Translations under genes and position numbers: made by a program
Shown: in pieces, positions 54,207 to 63,560 of the stretch
Numbering within the stretch: position 1 is the stretch's first letter
Layout: the number at the start of each line of letters is the position of its first letter
Notes under the pieces: generated by a model
What the model saw: the letters and a program-made list of their open reading frames with translations, nothing else
What the model was told of the DNA's origin: nothing
Databases searched by the model: none
Assembly (NCBI GenBank): GCA_046297695.1
Contig: JBKBHF010000020.1
Location: 1 to 64,000, forward strand
Length of the DNA stretch: 64,000 nucleotides
From: Permianibacter sp046297695
GTDB lineage: Bacteria > Pseudomonadota > Gammaproteobacteria > Enterobacterales > Permianibacteraceae
Direction: 5' to 3'

Positions 54207-55268
54207 TCAGCTGGCGTTGGCGGTGGCCGCCACCGGCGCCACTTTCTGACCGTCGCGCACCTTGTGAATGCCCTCGACGATTACCTGATCACCGGCCTGG
54301 ACGCCATCCAGCACCTCGACGTGACCAACCCGGCGGCGACCGGTTTTCACCGGCACTTGCTTGGCGATGTTGTCGGCACCAACACGGTAAACAAATTGCT
54401 GGTTGGCGACGCTGATCAGCGCGCCTTCCGGCACCGCAAGTGCCTCACCGGCATCACGGCTGATTTGCAGATCCATCAACATACCCGGCTTCAGATCGCG
54501 CTGCGGATTGTCGATCTCGGCACGCAACGACAAGGTCCGTGTGGACGGGTTGACCCGGGTGTCGACATGGCTGAGCTTGCCAACAAACAATTTGTTGCCG
54601 AGCGCCGCGCTACTGGCGTTCAGCGTCATGCCGCGACGGACAAAGCCAGCCAGCGTTTCCGGTACGGTGAATTCCACTTTCATGGCGCTGATGTCATCGA
54701 GCGTGGTGATTGGCGTGCCCGGGGTCACCAATGCGCCGGGCGACAGCTGACGCGCACCCAACACGCCTGTGAACGGCGCCCGGATGTAGCGCTTGTCGAG
54801 TTCGGCCCGCGCGACAGCCAACTGCGCTTCAGCGACTTTCAGCGCCGCTTCGCGCTCATCCAGCGTCGATTGTGATACCGCCTGACGGGTCGCCAGATTG
54901 CGCAAGCGCTCGAACTGGCTACGCTGGTCGGCAAGGCGTGCTTCGGCTTCCCGCAGCTTGGCCTGTTGTTCGTCATCATGCAGGGTGATCAGCAGCGCGC
55001 CCTTGCTGACGCTGTCGCCATCACGGAAATGGATCTGCTCGACCAGGCCACTCTGTTCGGCCGTGATCACCACGCCCTCGCGGGCTTCGGCGGTACCCAG
55101 TGCGGTCACGACATCGCCCATCGGCCTTGGCGCGACGCGCTCCAGCGTCACCGGCACAGCTGGCCGCTCACGGCCGGCACCATCGCCATCACCGCCTTGC
55201 CACCACAGCGAGCCGGCGTACACCGCCAGACCAGCGAGGACAACATACAAGGGGATTTGCTTATTCAT
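54207..55268 (-). CDS. RND efflux periplasmic adaptor (membrane fusion protein)
   Basis: The 353-aa adaptor links the RND permease to an outer-membrane channel. It has one N-terminal membrane anchor (YVVLAGLAVYAGSLWW), a barrel-sandwich lipoyl domain (GLVEQIHFRDGDSVSKG), a coiled-coil hairpin (about 95-150), KRYIRAPFTGVLGARQLSPG and beta-barrel plus membrane-proximal domains. No lipobox is present. It precedes the permease by 14 bp and the two are surely cotranscribed. Confidence 0.93.
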   Translation of the reverse strand: MNKQIPLYVVLAGLAVYAGSLWWQGGDGDGAGRERPAVPVTLERVAPRPMGDVVTALGTAEAREGVVITAEQSGLVEQIHFRDGDSVSKGALLITLHDDEQQAKLREAEARLADQRSQFERLRNLATRQAVSQSTLDEREAALKVAEAQLAVARAELDKRYIRAPFTGVLGARQLSPGALVTPGTPITTLDDISAMKVEFTVPETLAGFVRRGMTLNASSAALGNKLFVGKLSHVDTRVNPSTRTLSLRAEIDNPQRDLKPGMLMDLQISRDAGEALAVPEGALISVANQQFVYRVGADNIAKQVPVKTGRRRVGHVEVLDGVQAGDQVIVEGIHKVRDGQKVAPVAATANAS

Positions 55269-55646
55269 CGGAATGACTCGTGCTCGGGAAATGAAACTGC
55301 CGGATTATACGAAGCGGAGCTGACCGTTCGTCTTGACTCGGGGGCTTATACCGCCGCAACCGCCAATTGGATTTGTTACCAGATGTGTGAAGTATGAGCG
55401 CTGGGCGTGGTTTTTGCCGGATTCGGGGCTTCACACAGCAAGGCTGGTCTCAGTCCGCAATCGGCCATCGCAGTAACTTCCCACCCGGTGCCGGATTCAG
55501 CGACATCGTTCACAACGCTACAAAACGCTACCCCGGCGCGCTTTTCAGCAGACCTCGTGCTTGCGAGGCTGGTTGCGTCGCGGCAGGGGCGCATCGATGG
55601 TCCCTTGCTCGATACATCGGAGGCAGTCTCGAACAGGAGGTCATTC
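55269..55646. other. 378-bp divergent intergenic region
   Basis: It separates the RND operon (minus) from the chimeric secreted-protein gene (plus) and must contain both promoters. I found no regulator gene, tRNA, strong inverted repeat or clear -35/-10 pair. Open frames here lack ribosome-binding sites and family features. A strong AGGAGG ends the region at 55635-55640 for the plus-strand gene. Confidence 0.5.
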
Positions 55647-57695
55647 ATGGTTTGGAAATCGTCACCGTGCGTAGCCAGACATCGGCGCCGCAGCATGCGG
55701 ACGCGCTTGCTGGCGATGGTTTGCGGTTTGTCGTTGTCTTTTTCTGCCAGCGCCGACCTGGTGCATGGCATCCATTTCACCCAACCCGGCACTGACTTTC
55801 ATAACGATGGTGCCTGGACTTTGGGCTATGAATTCTATGTGGCGGAAGATGCATCGCTCCGGTCACTGGGCTACTACGATGCCAACGCCGATGGCCTGCT
55901 TGAGAACCATCCGGTTGCGCTGTGGACAACTGCTGGCGAACTGCTCGCCAGCACTATGGTAACCAATGCATCCCAGCTCGATGGTTGGTTCCGCTGGGAA
56001 GCCATTACACCAATAAACCTGCGTGCCGGCACCAGCTATGTCATCGGTGGTTTCAACACCATTGATGATTACATGTGGAACCCGGCAGATTTCGAGCCGG
56101 ATCCACGGCTTTATTTCCATTGCGCCAGCTATACCTTCGGTGCCGAGTTCGCGGCGCCGGACCAATGCTTTTGGGAGTATCTCGGATTCTTCGGCCCTAA
56201 TCTGATGATATCCGACGAACTGGTCAGCGAGCCTCCGCAGCCGGTGCCGTTACCATCAAGCAAGTGGTTGCTGTTGTCGGGGCTGGCACTTTTTCTCGCG
56301 CGGCGGAGTACTCGGGTCGCCGGCAAGGCAGTTGCTGCCGGTTCAAGGATGGCCTCACTGTCGGTCCTGTTCGCTCTTGGCGCAGCGCTGAGTCAACCGG
56401 TCGCTGCCTTGAGTACAACAGTCGATGCCGTGCAAGGACCGGCGGGCTGGCAGGGGCAGGTGGCTCTGGGTAGCCGCTACCTGCGTTATGAGCATGACAA
56501 TGTCGGTGCCATCGTCGCTTACGATCTGGTTTTCGATGCCGACGGCAACTACCTCGTACCGGTCGGCGAAAAGCTCCGCTGGGTCTGGTTGCGTGATGGA
56601 CAACAGCTCAGCGCATTCGAGTTCACCTTTGTCGGCGGCTCCGATCTATGCTGGGTAACCCACAATGGCCAGCAGCAGTGCGGCGCCTTCGACCGATTTC
56701 TTGTGTACAGCAAGTTCAAGTGTCGACCGGAGACCGGCAACTATACCCTTCTGGTTTTTCGCAACGGCGACGAGATCAAGCGACAAGACTTCGACACCGA
56801 ACGCTTCAAGATGGCTTCCTATCCCAGCATGTGGGAATACCCTCCAACTTTGCGCCCCAAATCGCTGGAGAAAGAAGGCTTTGACGATGGCCAACAAAAA
56901 CCAGTGCGGCTTCGCGTCACTGACGACCTCGGTTGCGGCCTCGGCCTGAAGGACGTGGAGGTATCGATACAAAGCTTTGTTGTGCCGCAGACCAACAGCC
57001 ATAGCCATTTCAGCGCCGAGCGGGAGGGAACGGGTCGTTTTGTTGAAGTAGCCAACCACCCGGCCGAGCTGTCGGTGAATGACACCAAGGTGGACGGCAA
57101 GACCAACGACGCCGGCTTCTTTATTGCCGACTACAAGGCGCAAGGCTATGCGCTGAGTGAGCGGGTTGTGGTCACCTTGCGCCGGCCGGCCAAAGATGGA
57201 TTCCCGGAACAGCGGATTGACGGCACGTTTGGCTGGGATATCAAGGCCGGCGATTTTGTTGAAGCCAATATTTTTCCCAATGTCTGGGATCAGAACAACT
57301 ACTGCCATCATGACAACGAGGCCCGCTCGCTGCGAGCGGAACTATGGGAACCGCTGCTGTTGGCCATCTCGTCGTTCACCATCCTTACCGGCGAAGAAGG
57401 GCTGAAACTGAACGATGCGTCTTTTCCGTGGGGCGGTACCGTGGATACGCTGGATGCGACCTGCAACAGCTCGCATCAGACGCATCGGACCGGCGTGGAT
57501 ATCGATATTGAACCAATAACGATAGGCGGCTCCGACCTTTTCAAATCAACTCACGCTTTGGTGCCGGGATATCTTGAGGAAGCGCTCATATATCGATTGA
57601 ACCGGACTATGCAAAATCAGGGCTTCGGTCGAGACTGTAAGTCATCTGGAGTTCACTATCGTTATGGAAAAGTTACTGATGCGAGGAAGTGTTAA
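55647..57695 (+). CDS. Chimeric secreted protein: DUF4082-like domain, internal sorting tail, second export segment and peptidase-like domain
   Basis: This 682-aa frame starts at ATG 55647 after AGGAGG. A signal peptide (about 17-36) leads to a DUF4082-like beta domain (37-195). An apparent C-terminal sorting tail then appears internally at 200-220: VPLPSS, a hydrophobic helix and ARR. A second signal-like segment starts at Met235 (ASLSVLFALGAALSQP). The remaining 430 residues are soluble. Near the end H613-x2-G616-x3-D620 (HRTGVDID) and VHYRY (His670) resemble zinc sites of M15/M74 murein peptidases. No stop lies between the halves, so this is a fusion or a lost stop codon. Confidence 0.7.
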   Translation: MVWKSSPCVARHRRRSMRTRLLAMVCGLSLSFSASADLVHGIHFTQPGTDFHNDGAWTLGYEFYVAEDASLRSLGYYDANADGLLENHPVALWTTAGELLASTMVTNASQLDGWFRWEAITPINLRAGTSYVIGGFNTIDDYMWNPADFEPDPRLYFHCASYTFGAEFAAPDQCFWEYLGFFGPNLMISDELVSEPPQPVPLPSSKWLLLSGLALFLARRSTRVAGKAVAAGSRMASLSVLFALGAALSQPVAALSTTVDAVQGPAGWQGQVALGSRYLRYEHDNVGAIVAYDLVFDADGNYLVPVGEKLRWVWLRDGQQLSAFEFTFVGGSDLCWVTHNGQQQCGAFDRFLVYSKFKCRPETGNYTLLVFRNGDEIKRQDFDTERFKMASYPSMWEYPPTLRPKSLEKEGFDDGQQKPVRLRVTDDLGCGLGLKDVEVSIQSFVVPQTNSHSHFSAEREGTGRFVEVANHPAELSVNDTKVDGKTNDAGFFIADYKAQGYALSERVVVTLRRPAKDGFPEQRIDGTFGWDIKAGDFVEANIFPNVWDQNNYCHHDNEARSLRAELWEPLLLAISSFTILTGEEGLKLNDASFPWGGTVDTLDATCNSSHQTHRTGVDIDIEPITIGGSDLFKSTHALVPGYLEEALIYRLNRTMQNQGFGRDCKSSGVHYRYGKVTDARKC

Positions 57696-58675
57696 TGATT
57701 ACCAAACTTATGATGCTTGCCCTTGTCGTATCGTTATCGGCTACTGCTGCTGAGCTTCTGGATCCGACCACCAGGGATGAGGATATTTCCTCCATTCAGG
57801 TAACAACGAAGATTACGCGTGCAGCAGATGGCAAGTACCGGTACCTGTACACGCTTGTTAGCCCGGCGACTACATTGGGAGTTGCGCAGGATTTATTTTT
57901 TGCAATGAATTGCCCGCTGATGGACGAAGCAGGACCTCAACAAGCGGGCAATACGGGCTTTCAGAATGTTTATGACTACTCCGAAGATGGTCGCCACGTT
58001 CCCATCGCTCTCAATGTTATTGACATGTCGCACTTCGATGCCGGATTCGACCCGTCGAACACACTGCGAATCATGGTCGTTGTTCAGCCAGGAGCGACCA
58101 GACAATTTGAGATTGTCAGCACCGCAAAACCGGGTTATCTGCCATTTTCAATGACGGTAAACAGGAATCGGGAAACCGAATATGACTACTCGATGTTTGG
58201 TCGTCATGAACCCGTTTCGCCGCGCGCGCCCTGGTACCCGGATTGGCTGCTCTCGGGCCTGCTGATGGGCCCTGCCTGTCCGGGTGCCGAAGCTACCCCC
58301 ATCACCCGACCGATTTATTCCGGGCAGGACATGCCGGACGAAGAGGGAGGCGTCAACGAGCTGCTGCGCTATGAAGTCAAGGGCAACCGCAACCGCTGGC
58401 ACGCGTCGGCAACGGAAACCAGCATCAAGTTGCGCGTGTACTACGGCGATCAGATCGACAAGACAACCTTTACCGCGACACTGAATGGCCGCGATATCTC
58501 ATCACTGTTTGCACCGAACCCCGGCGCCAGTCAGGAGGTCGTTATCCCATTGGAGGGCGAGAAGTCGCTTATCAAGCTTTCGGTCTATCAGGTCGGGGCA
58601 AAAAACGACAAGGGTCAGCTGAATCCCTTCATGCAAGATCTGGATCCATTTGAGATCAGACGGTCTTCGCACTGA
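57695..58675 (+). CDS. Exported protein of unknown function, coupled to the chimeric gene
   Basis: ATG 57695 shares a base with the preceding TAA (TAATG) and follows GAGGAAG, so translation is coupled. The 326-aa protein has a signal peptide (cleavage near ATAAE). The mature part holds a beta-rich first domain with YRYLYTLVSPATTLGVAQ, and a C-terminal segment with IKLRVYYGDQIDKTTFTATLNGRDI that resembles an Ig-like or beta-sandwich fold. I recognise no family. The partnership with the upstream gene is conserved at least in expression. A terminator follows. Confidence 0.7.
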   Translation: MITKLMMLALVVSLSATAAELLDPTTRDEDISSIQVTTKITRAADGKYRYLYTLVSPATTLGVAQDLFFAMNCPLMDEAGPQQAGNTGFQNVYDYSEDGRHVPIALNVIDMSHFDAGFDPSNTLRIMVVVQPGATRQFEIVSTAKPGYLPFSMTVNRNRETEYDYSMFGRHEPVSPRAPWYPDWLLSGLLMGPACPGAEATPITRPIYSGQDMPDEEGGVNELLRYEVKGNRNRWHASATETSIKLRVYYGDQIDKTTFTATLNGRDISSLFAPNPGASQEVVIPLEGEKSLIKLSVYQVGAKNDKGQLNPFMQDLDPFEIRRSSH

Positions 58676-58694
58676 ACCAAAGAGCTTTGATCGT

Positions 58695-58723
58695 ATGGGC
58701 GGCGAAAGTCGCCCATTTTGTTT
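58695..58723 (+). terminator. Rho-independent terminator of the 55647-58675 unit
   Basis: A 7-bp GC-rich stem (58695-58701 with 58710-58716) is followed by TTTTGTTT. It sits 20 bp after the stop codon. The remaining bases to the rimO stop at 58923 show nothing else. Confidence 0.7.
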
Positions 58724-58922
58724 ATGGCATTCAAGACCACCAGGTATTCAGCCGATCTGTGGTTTTGAGATACCACGGTGGTAGGCAAGTCAGCGGCAGC
58801 GATTACCTGGTTGTCGACTGCAAAGCACTGCGCTACATAGACTGCAGAAGGCGGCCTTGAACCTGCAACAGTCCCCCTTCCCAGACATAGTTATCGGATT
58901 TTGCTGTCTCCGCGAAACTGGC

Positions 58923-60272
58923 TCAGATTATGACCGAGGCATACAGATCGTAATCGTCGGCATCGTCGATGATCACTTCCACCAACTGGCCCGGCTTCAG
59001 CTCGGTACTGTCGATAAAGACCTTGCCGTCGATTTCCGGGGCGTCGGCTTTCGAGCGGGCGATGGCGCCTTCGTCGTCGACTTCATCGACCAGCACGGTC
59101 ATTTTGGTGCCAATCTTGGCTTCGAGTTTCTGGCGCGAGATCTCGGCGGCCACTTCCATGAAACGTTGCCAGCGTTCTTCCTTGATTTCTTCTGGTACCG
59201 GATCCGGCAGCTCGTTGGCAGTTGCGCCTTCAACCGGCGAATACTTGAAACAGCCCACGCGATCGAGTTGGGCTTCTTTGAGCCAGTCGAGCAGGATCTG
59301 GAAGTCTTCTTCGGTTTCGCCGGGGAAGCCGACGATGAATGTCGAGCGGATGACGAGCTCAGGGCAGATTGCGCGCCAAGCCTTAATCCGCTCCAAGGTG
59401 TTTTCCGCGTGCGCTGGCCGCTTCATCAGCTTGAGCACGCGCGGGCTGCCGTGTTGGAACGGTATGTCGAGGTAAGGCAGGATTTTGCCGGCCGCCATCA
59501 ACGGAATGATGTCGTCGACATGCGGATACGGGTAGACATAGTGCAGGCGCACCCAGACGCCGAGTTCGCCGAGCGCTTCGCACAGATCTTTCATCTTGGT
59601 CTTGAGCGGGCGGCCATTCCAGAAGCCGGTGCGGTATTTGACGTCGACGCCATAGGCGCTGGTGTCCTGCGAGATCACCAGCAGCTCTTTGACGCCGGCT
59701 TTGGCGAGATTCTCGGCTTCGGTCATGACATCGCCGATCGGACGCGAGACCAGATCGCCGCGCATCGACGGAATGATGCAGAAGCTGCAACGGTGGTTGC
59801 AGCCTTCGGAGATTTTCAAATAGGCGTAATGCTTCGGGGTCAGCTTGATGCCTTGCGGCGGCACCAGATCGATAAACGGATCGTGTTTCGGCGGCACCAC
59901 TTCATGCACCGCGCCCATCACCGCTTCGTAGGCTTGCGGGCCGGACACCGACAGCACGTTCGGATGCACGTCGAGAATTTTTTCCGCTTTGGCGCCGAGG
60001 CAGCCGGTGACAATCACCTTGCCATTTTCTTTCAGCGCTTCGCCGATGGCATCGAGCGATTCCTGCTCGGCGGCATCGATAAATCCGCAGGTGTTGACCA
60101 CCACGACATCGGCGTCGTTGTAAGTCGGGACAATCTCGTAGCCTTCGGTTTTCAGCTGGGTCAGGATGCGCTCGGAATCGACCAGTGCCTTTGGACAACC
60201 CAGGCTGACGAAGCCGACTTTGCCGGGCTTGGTTTGGCTGCTGGTCGGGCTGGGTTTGACAGGTGAAGACAT
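58923..60272 (-). CDS. rimO: Ribosomal protein S12 methylthiotransferase RimO
   Basis: RimO is a radical-SAM methylthiotransferase that modifies an Asp of ribosomal protein S12 using two 4Fe-4S clusters. The 449-aa protein has the UPF0004 domain with its cluster cysteines (SLGCPKALVDSE, NTCGFIDAA, VTGCLGAKA), the radical-SAM motif CNHRCSFC, and a C-terminal TRAM domain. ATG 60272 follows AGGA; the frame extends to 60386 without a normal start. Intact and typical. Confidence 0.97.
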   Translation of the reverse strand: MSSPVKPSPTSSQTKPGKVGFVSLGCPKALVDSERILTQLKTEGYEIVPTYNDADVVVVNTCGFIDAAEQESLDAIGEALKENGKVIVTGCLGAKAEKILDVHPNVLSVSGPQAYEAVMGAVHEVVPPKHDPFIDLVPPQGIKLTPKHYAYLKISEGCNHRCSFCIIPSMRGDLVSRPIGDVMTEAENLAKAGVKELLVISQDTSAYGVDVKYRTGFWNGRPLKTKMKDLCEALGELGVWVRLHYVYPYPHVDDIIPLMAAGKILPYLDIPFQHGSPRVLKLMKRPAHAENTLERIKAWRAICPELVIRSTFIVGFPGETEEDFQILLDWLKEAQLDRVGCFKYSPVEGATANELPDPVPEEIKEERWQRFMEVAAEISRQKLEAKIGTKMTVLVDEVDDEGAIARSKADAPEIDGKVFIDSTELKPGQLVEVIIDDADDYDLYASVII

Positions 60273-60473
60273 GCGCGGATCCTGGGTAATTCGGGGAGTG
60301 TGGCCGCACCGGCGGGGCCGGGCTGGCGAAAAAGTGCGCAATTCTAGGCGCAGGCGACCGGCCCGGCAAGCGAAAGCCTGCGACACCAGAACGTATGTAC
60401 AACAAATAGCCAGCGATTCGGCTCTATGCTGTCATATCAATAGAGCAACGACGGCACTGAGGGCAGCAGAGGC

Positions 60474-61379
60474 ATGCGGGTGACGCGGCGAAACAGCGGA
60501 TGGCTGGCGTGGTTCTGGTCGCTTGGACTGGTTGTCGGCGCCGCTGCCGCTGCCACGAGCGCTCCGATGCCGGAGCGGATTCGCTACCCGCGCCAAGAAG
60601 CCAGCCCGGACAGCCGCAGCGATTATTTCCTGGCTGTACTGGAACTGGCGCTGAGTAAAAGCCGGGCGACCTTCGGGGATTACCAACTGATGCCGGCCGA
60701 TCTCGGCATGCAGCAGGCGCGGGCACTGGACTCGCTGCTATCAAAACGCCATCTGGATGTGGTCTGGACCATCACGTCGCGGGAACGCGAGCAACAATTG
60801 CTGCCGATCCGGATCCCGCTCGACAAGGGCCTGTACGGCTACCGGGCATTGCTGATTCGCGCCGGTGACCAGCCCCGCTTTGATGCGGTCCGCCAGCTCA
60901 AGGATTTGGCGCCGCTGATTGCCGGTCAGGGCCATGACTGGCCGGATACCAAGATCCTGCGCGCGAACGGGCTGCGGGTCGAAACCAATTCCCGCTATAT
61001 CAGTTCATTTGAGATGCTGGCGCGTGGCCGCTTTGACTATTTTCCGCGCGGCGTGTCGGAGATAGGACCGGAATTGCAGCAGCACCGCGATTTGTCGCTG
61101 GCATTGGAGCAGCGCCTGCTGTTGTATTACCCGAGCGCGATGTACTTCTTTGTCAATCCGCAGGCGACACAACTGGCGGCGCGATTACAACAGGGTCTGG
61201 AAGCGGCGCTGGCCGATGGCAGTTTCGATCGCCTGTTCAACCAGCATCCGGCGATGCGAGAGGCCTTGCGACTGTTGCGACAGGAGCGGCAGCTGCTGGT
61301 ACTCACCAATCCCTTGCTGCCGGAGCAGACACCGATCAACGTCGCCCGTTATTGGTATCGCCCGCCAGGCAATCGCTGA
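60474..61379 (+). CDS. Periplasmic substrate-binding-like protein
   Basis: This 301-aa protein has a signal peptide (cleavage near AAAAATSA) and a two-lobe binding-protein-like fold. It contains IRYPRQEASPDSRSDYFLAVLELAL, HLDVVWTITSREREQQLLPIRIP and FVNPQATQLAARLQQGLEAAL near the end, a pattern typical of SBP_bac_3 proteins. No ABC transporter genes adjoin it, so it may be a stand-alone sensor or an orphan. The ligand is unknown. It converges with the next gene with a 4-bp gap. Confidence 0.7.
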   Translation: MRVTRRNSGWLAWFWSLGLVVGAAAAATSAPMPERIRYPRQEASPDSRSDYFLAVLELALSKSRATFGDYQLMPADLGMQQARALDSLLSKRHLDVVWTITSREREQQLLPIRIPLDKGLYGYRALLIRAGDQPRFDAVRQLKDLAPLIAGQGHDWPDTKILRANGLRVETNSRYISSFEMLARGRFDYFPRGVSEIGPELQQHRDLSLALEQRLLLYYPSAMYFFVNPQATQLAARLQQGLEAALADGSFDRLFNQHPAMREALRLLRQERQLLVLTNPLLPEQTPINVARYWYRPPGNR

Positions 61380-61383
61380 GCGC

Positions 61384-62019
61384 TCAGACGCCGGCACCCG
61401 GCACGTATTTGCGGATCAGGTTTTTCAGCATCGGCACTTCCCGCTCCAGCATATACACACGCTTGCGCGATTCCGGCGTCACCGCATCAGCGGGCTGGTT
61501 GCGATTCTCGACCAGCAATTGCTCCAGATAGTTCAGCACGGTGCCGGCCTTGACCGCCGGTTTGGGCGGATCGATCAGCACCCAGCAGCCGCGCTCGTTA
61601 CGCAGTTGATAGCTCTGCAGCAGCGGCTCGCCAATCTCGGTCACGCGCCGACCAAACGCATCTTCTTCCTTGCCTTTCGGTCGCCAGACATCGGCGATGG
61701 TGAACAGCTCGACCACGGCGGTGGCGCCATCGCCTTTGATCTTGATCTCCTTGACTTTGAAATCGCCGATGACGGTCAGGCTGTCCTGCTCCAGCCGTGG
61801 CGTCGCGATGGGGTAGACGTACTCGCTGCCCTTGTAGCCAGGTTGCTGGCTTTGCCATTTGACGAACTCGCCGCGAGGAGCAGCGTCGATTTCCTGCTGC
61901 AGGAACAGGTTGACCAGCGCTTTCGGGTCTTGCTGTTCGGCAACGGAACAGGTTTGGGCAGAGGCGAATACCGGCGCCGCCAGGCTGCTCAGCAACAGTA
62001 GGGTCAGTACACGCTTCAT
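61384..62019 (-). CDS. Exported protein of unknown function
   Basis: The 211-aa protein has a clean signal peptide (VFASAQT cleavage), two cysteines that could pair (CSVAEQQ and ERGCWVLIDPP), and an alpha/beta body with FKVKEIKIKGDGATAVVELF, a lumazine- or NTF2-like strand pattern. The last 40 residues are helical and basic. I recognise no family. The 291 bp between it and the EAL gene contain no feature I can support. Confidence 0.65.
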   Translation of the reverse strand: MKRVLTLLLLSSLAAPVFASAQTCSVAEQQDPKALVNLFLQQEIDAAPRGEFVKWQSQQPGYKGSEYVYPIATPRLEQDSLTVIGDFKVKEIKIKGDGATAVVELFTIADVWRPKGKEEDAFGRRVTEIGEPLLQSYQLRNERGCWVLIDPPKPAVKAGTVLNYLEQLLVENRNQPADAVTPESRKRVYMLEREVPMLKNLIRKYVPGAGV

Positions 62020-62310
62020 GATTCACTCCCCGGCCGACTGACAAAAAGGGGCAGGAATTGCCGGCCGTCGGCGGTCACTGTAAGGAAATTGCGGCGGTGT
62101 TGGGGTGATTGGGGTCACACGTCAGGGCAGATCTGCCGCGCGATGTGGCAGATCGTGAACCGGCCGCGATTGCGACTGTGCGGCAGTTCACGTTTGATGC
62201 GCACCGGCGGTCGGCATGGCCGGCGGGCGAAAGTTGGCGCCAGTACACGCTGTCTCGTCCTGACACCGACAGCGCGACCGTGCCAACGCCCCCAGCGATC
62301 CGATGCCGGT

Positions 62311-63468
62311 TCAGAGGAAATAACTGTCAACCGGTGCCGGCCGGGCGATCAGATAGCCTTGCGCGTAATCGCAACCGAGGCTGGCCAGCCGGTTCAGATG
62401 ATCTTCGGTTTCGACGCCTTCGGTGATGATCTCCATGCCGAGCAGTTTGCCAAGCCGGATGATGGTCGAAACGATGTGTTCGCTGCGTTCGTCCTGCAGC
62501 ATGCGGCGGACAAAGCTCTGATCGATTTTCAGCGTGTCGATGTTGAATTCGTGCAGGTAACTGAGTGACGAATAGCCGGTGCCGAAATCATCGAGCGCAA
62601 TGCGCACACCGAGCGCCTTGCAGTCATCGATCCATTTTTTTGCGGCCTCGGCATTGGTCAGCACGCTTTCCGTGATCTCCAGTTTCAGCCGATACGGATT
62701 CAGGCCGGTTTCCTCGAGTATGCCGGCCAGCACCGGAATGAATTCCGGATCATGGAATTGCCCGGTCGAGACGTTGACGCTGATGAAAGCATCCTTGCCG
62801 TGGACATCGGCGCTGTTTTCTTCCCGGTCGAGCCGCAGCGAGGCGAGGCAGGCCTCACGCAGGATCCAGCGGCCAAGCGGAATGATGAGACCGGATTCTT
62901 CGGCAACCTTGATGAACAGATCCGGCCGCACCATGCCGCGTTCCGGATGTTGCCAGCGCACCAGCGATTCGAAGCCGTGTATGCGACGGCTGTTGGCATC
63001 GGCGATCGGTTGCAGGTGCAAGCGCATTTCTCCGGCACCGAGGCCGGCTTTCAGTTCGTTTTCGAGACGTATGCGTTCGAGCACCGCATCCTGCACCACC
63101 GACGCCGGCTCATTGTCGAGCTCGGCGTGGCGCAGCTGGCCACGCAGACGGTTCAGCAGCACTTTCATCAGCAGATGCAGCACCGGATCGGAAGAGGCGA
63201 GCCGAGTCACCAGCTGGCTGCGTTCGATCACGGTGAGCAGGGTCGGCGTGCGGGCAATGGCCGTGGCGGAGCGCGGCGCGTTGTCGAGCATCGCCATCTC
63301 GCCGAGCAGTTCGCCGGCGCCGATCACGGCGACACAGCGCTGTTCGCTATCCCGGCCAGCATGGATTTCGACGCTGCCATTTGCGACCACATAGGCGCAA
63401 TCGGCGCTGTCACCTTCACGGAAAATCACTTCGCCCGGAGCGACCGCCCGGGTCAACAACTCGGCCAT
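62311..63468 (-). CDS. Cyclic-nucleotide-binding domain fused to an EAL domain
   Basis: The 385-aa protein has an N-terminal CNB domain (about 1-110) with GEVIFREGDSADCAYVV and the phosphate-binding cassette GELLGEMAMLDNAPRSATA. A helical linker leads to an EAL domain (about 130-385): GFESLVRW (the EAL motif is ESL), VNVSTGQF, EITES, DDFGTGYSS, IDQSFVR and EGVET. Most catalytic residues of c-di-GMP phosphodiesterases are kept. ATG 63468 with AGGA is used; TTG 63492 is an alternative. It could couple cAMP or cGMP to c-di-GMP breakdown. Confidence 0.88.
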   Translation of the reverse strand: MAELLTRAVAPGEVIFREGDSADCAYVVANGSVEIHAGRDSEQRCVAVIGAGELLGEMAMLDNAPRSATAIARTPTLLTVIERSQLVTRLASSDPVLHLLMKVLLNRLRGQLRHAELDNEPASVVQDAVLERIRLENELKAGLGAGEMRLHLQPIADANSRRIHGFESLVRWQHPERGMVRPDLFIKVAEESGLIIPLGRWILREACLASLRLDREENSADVHGKDAFISVNVSTGQFHDPEFIPVLAGILEETGLNPYRLKLEITESVLTNAEAAKKWIDDCKALGVRIALDDFGTGYSSLSYLHEFNIDTLKIDQSFVRRMLQDERSEHIVSTIIRLGKLLGMEIITEGVETEDHLNRLASLGCDYAQGYLIARPAPVDSYFL

Positions 63469-63560
63469 GACTGCATCCTGTCTGTCGCTCAACCGCCCGC
63501 AGCGACCTGTGCGATCAACGCCCGGGACCGGCGTTGTCTCGGCTCAGTATAGGAGTCTCG

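Noticed and set aside
58857..60266. 469-codon plus-strand frame opposite rimO
   Set aside because: Antisense shadow of a well-conserved gene with all its cluster-binding motifs intact.
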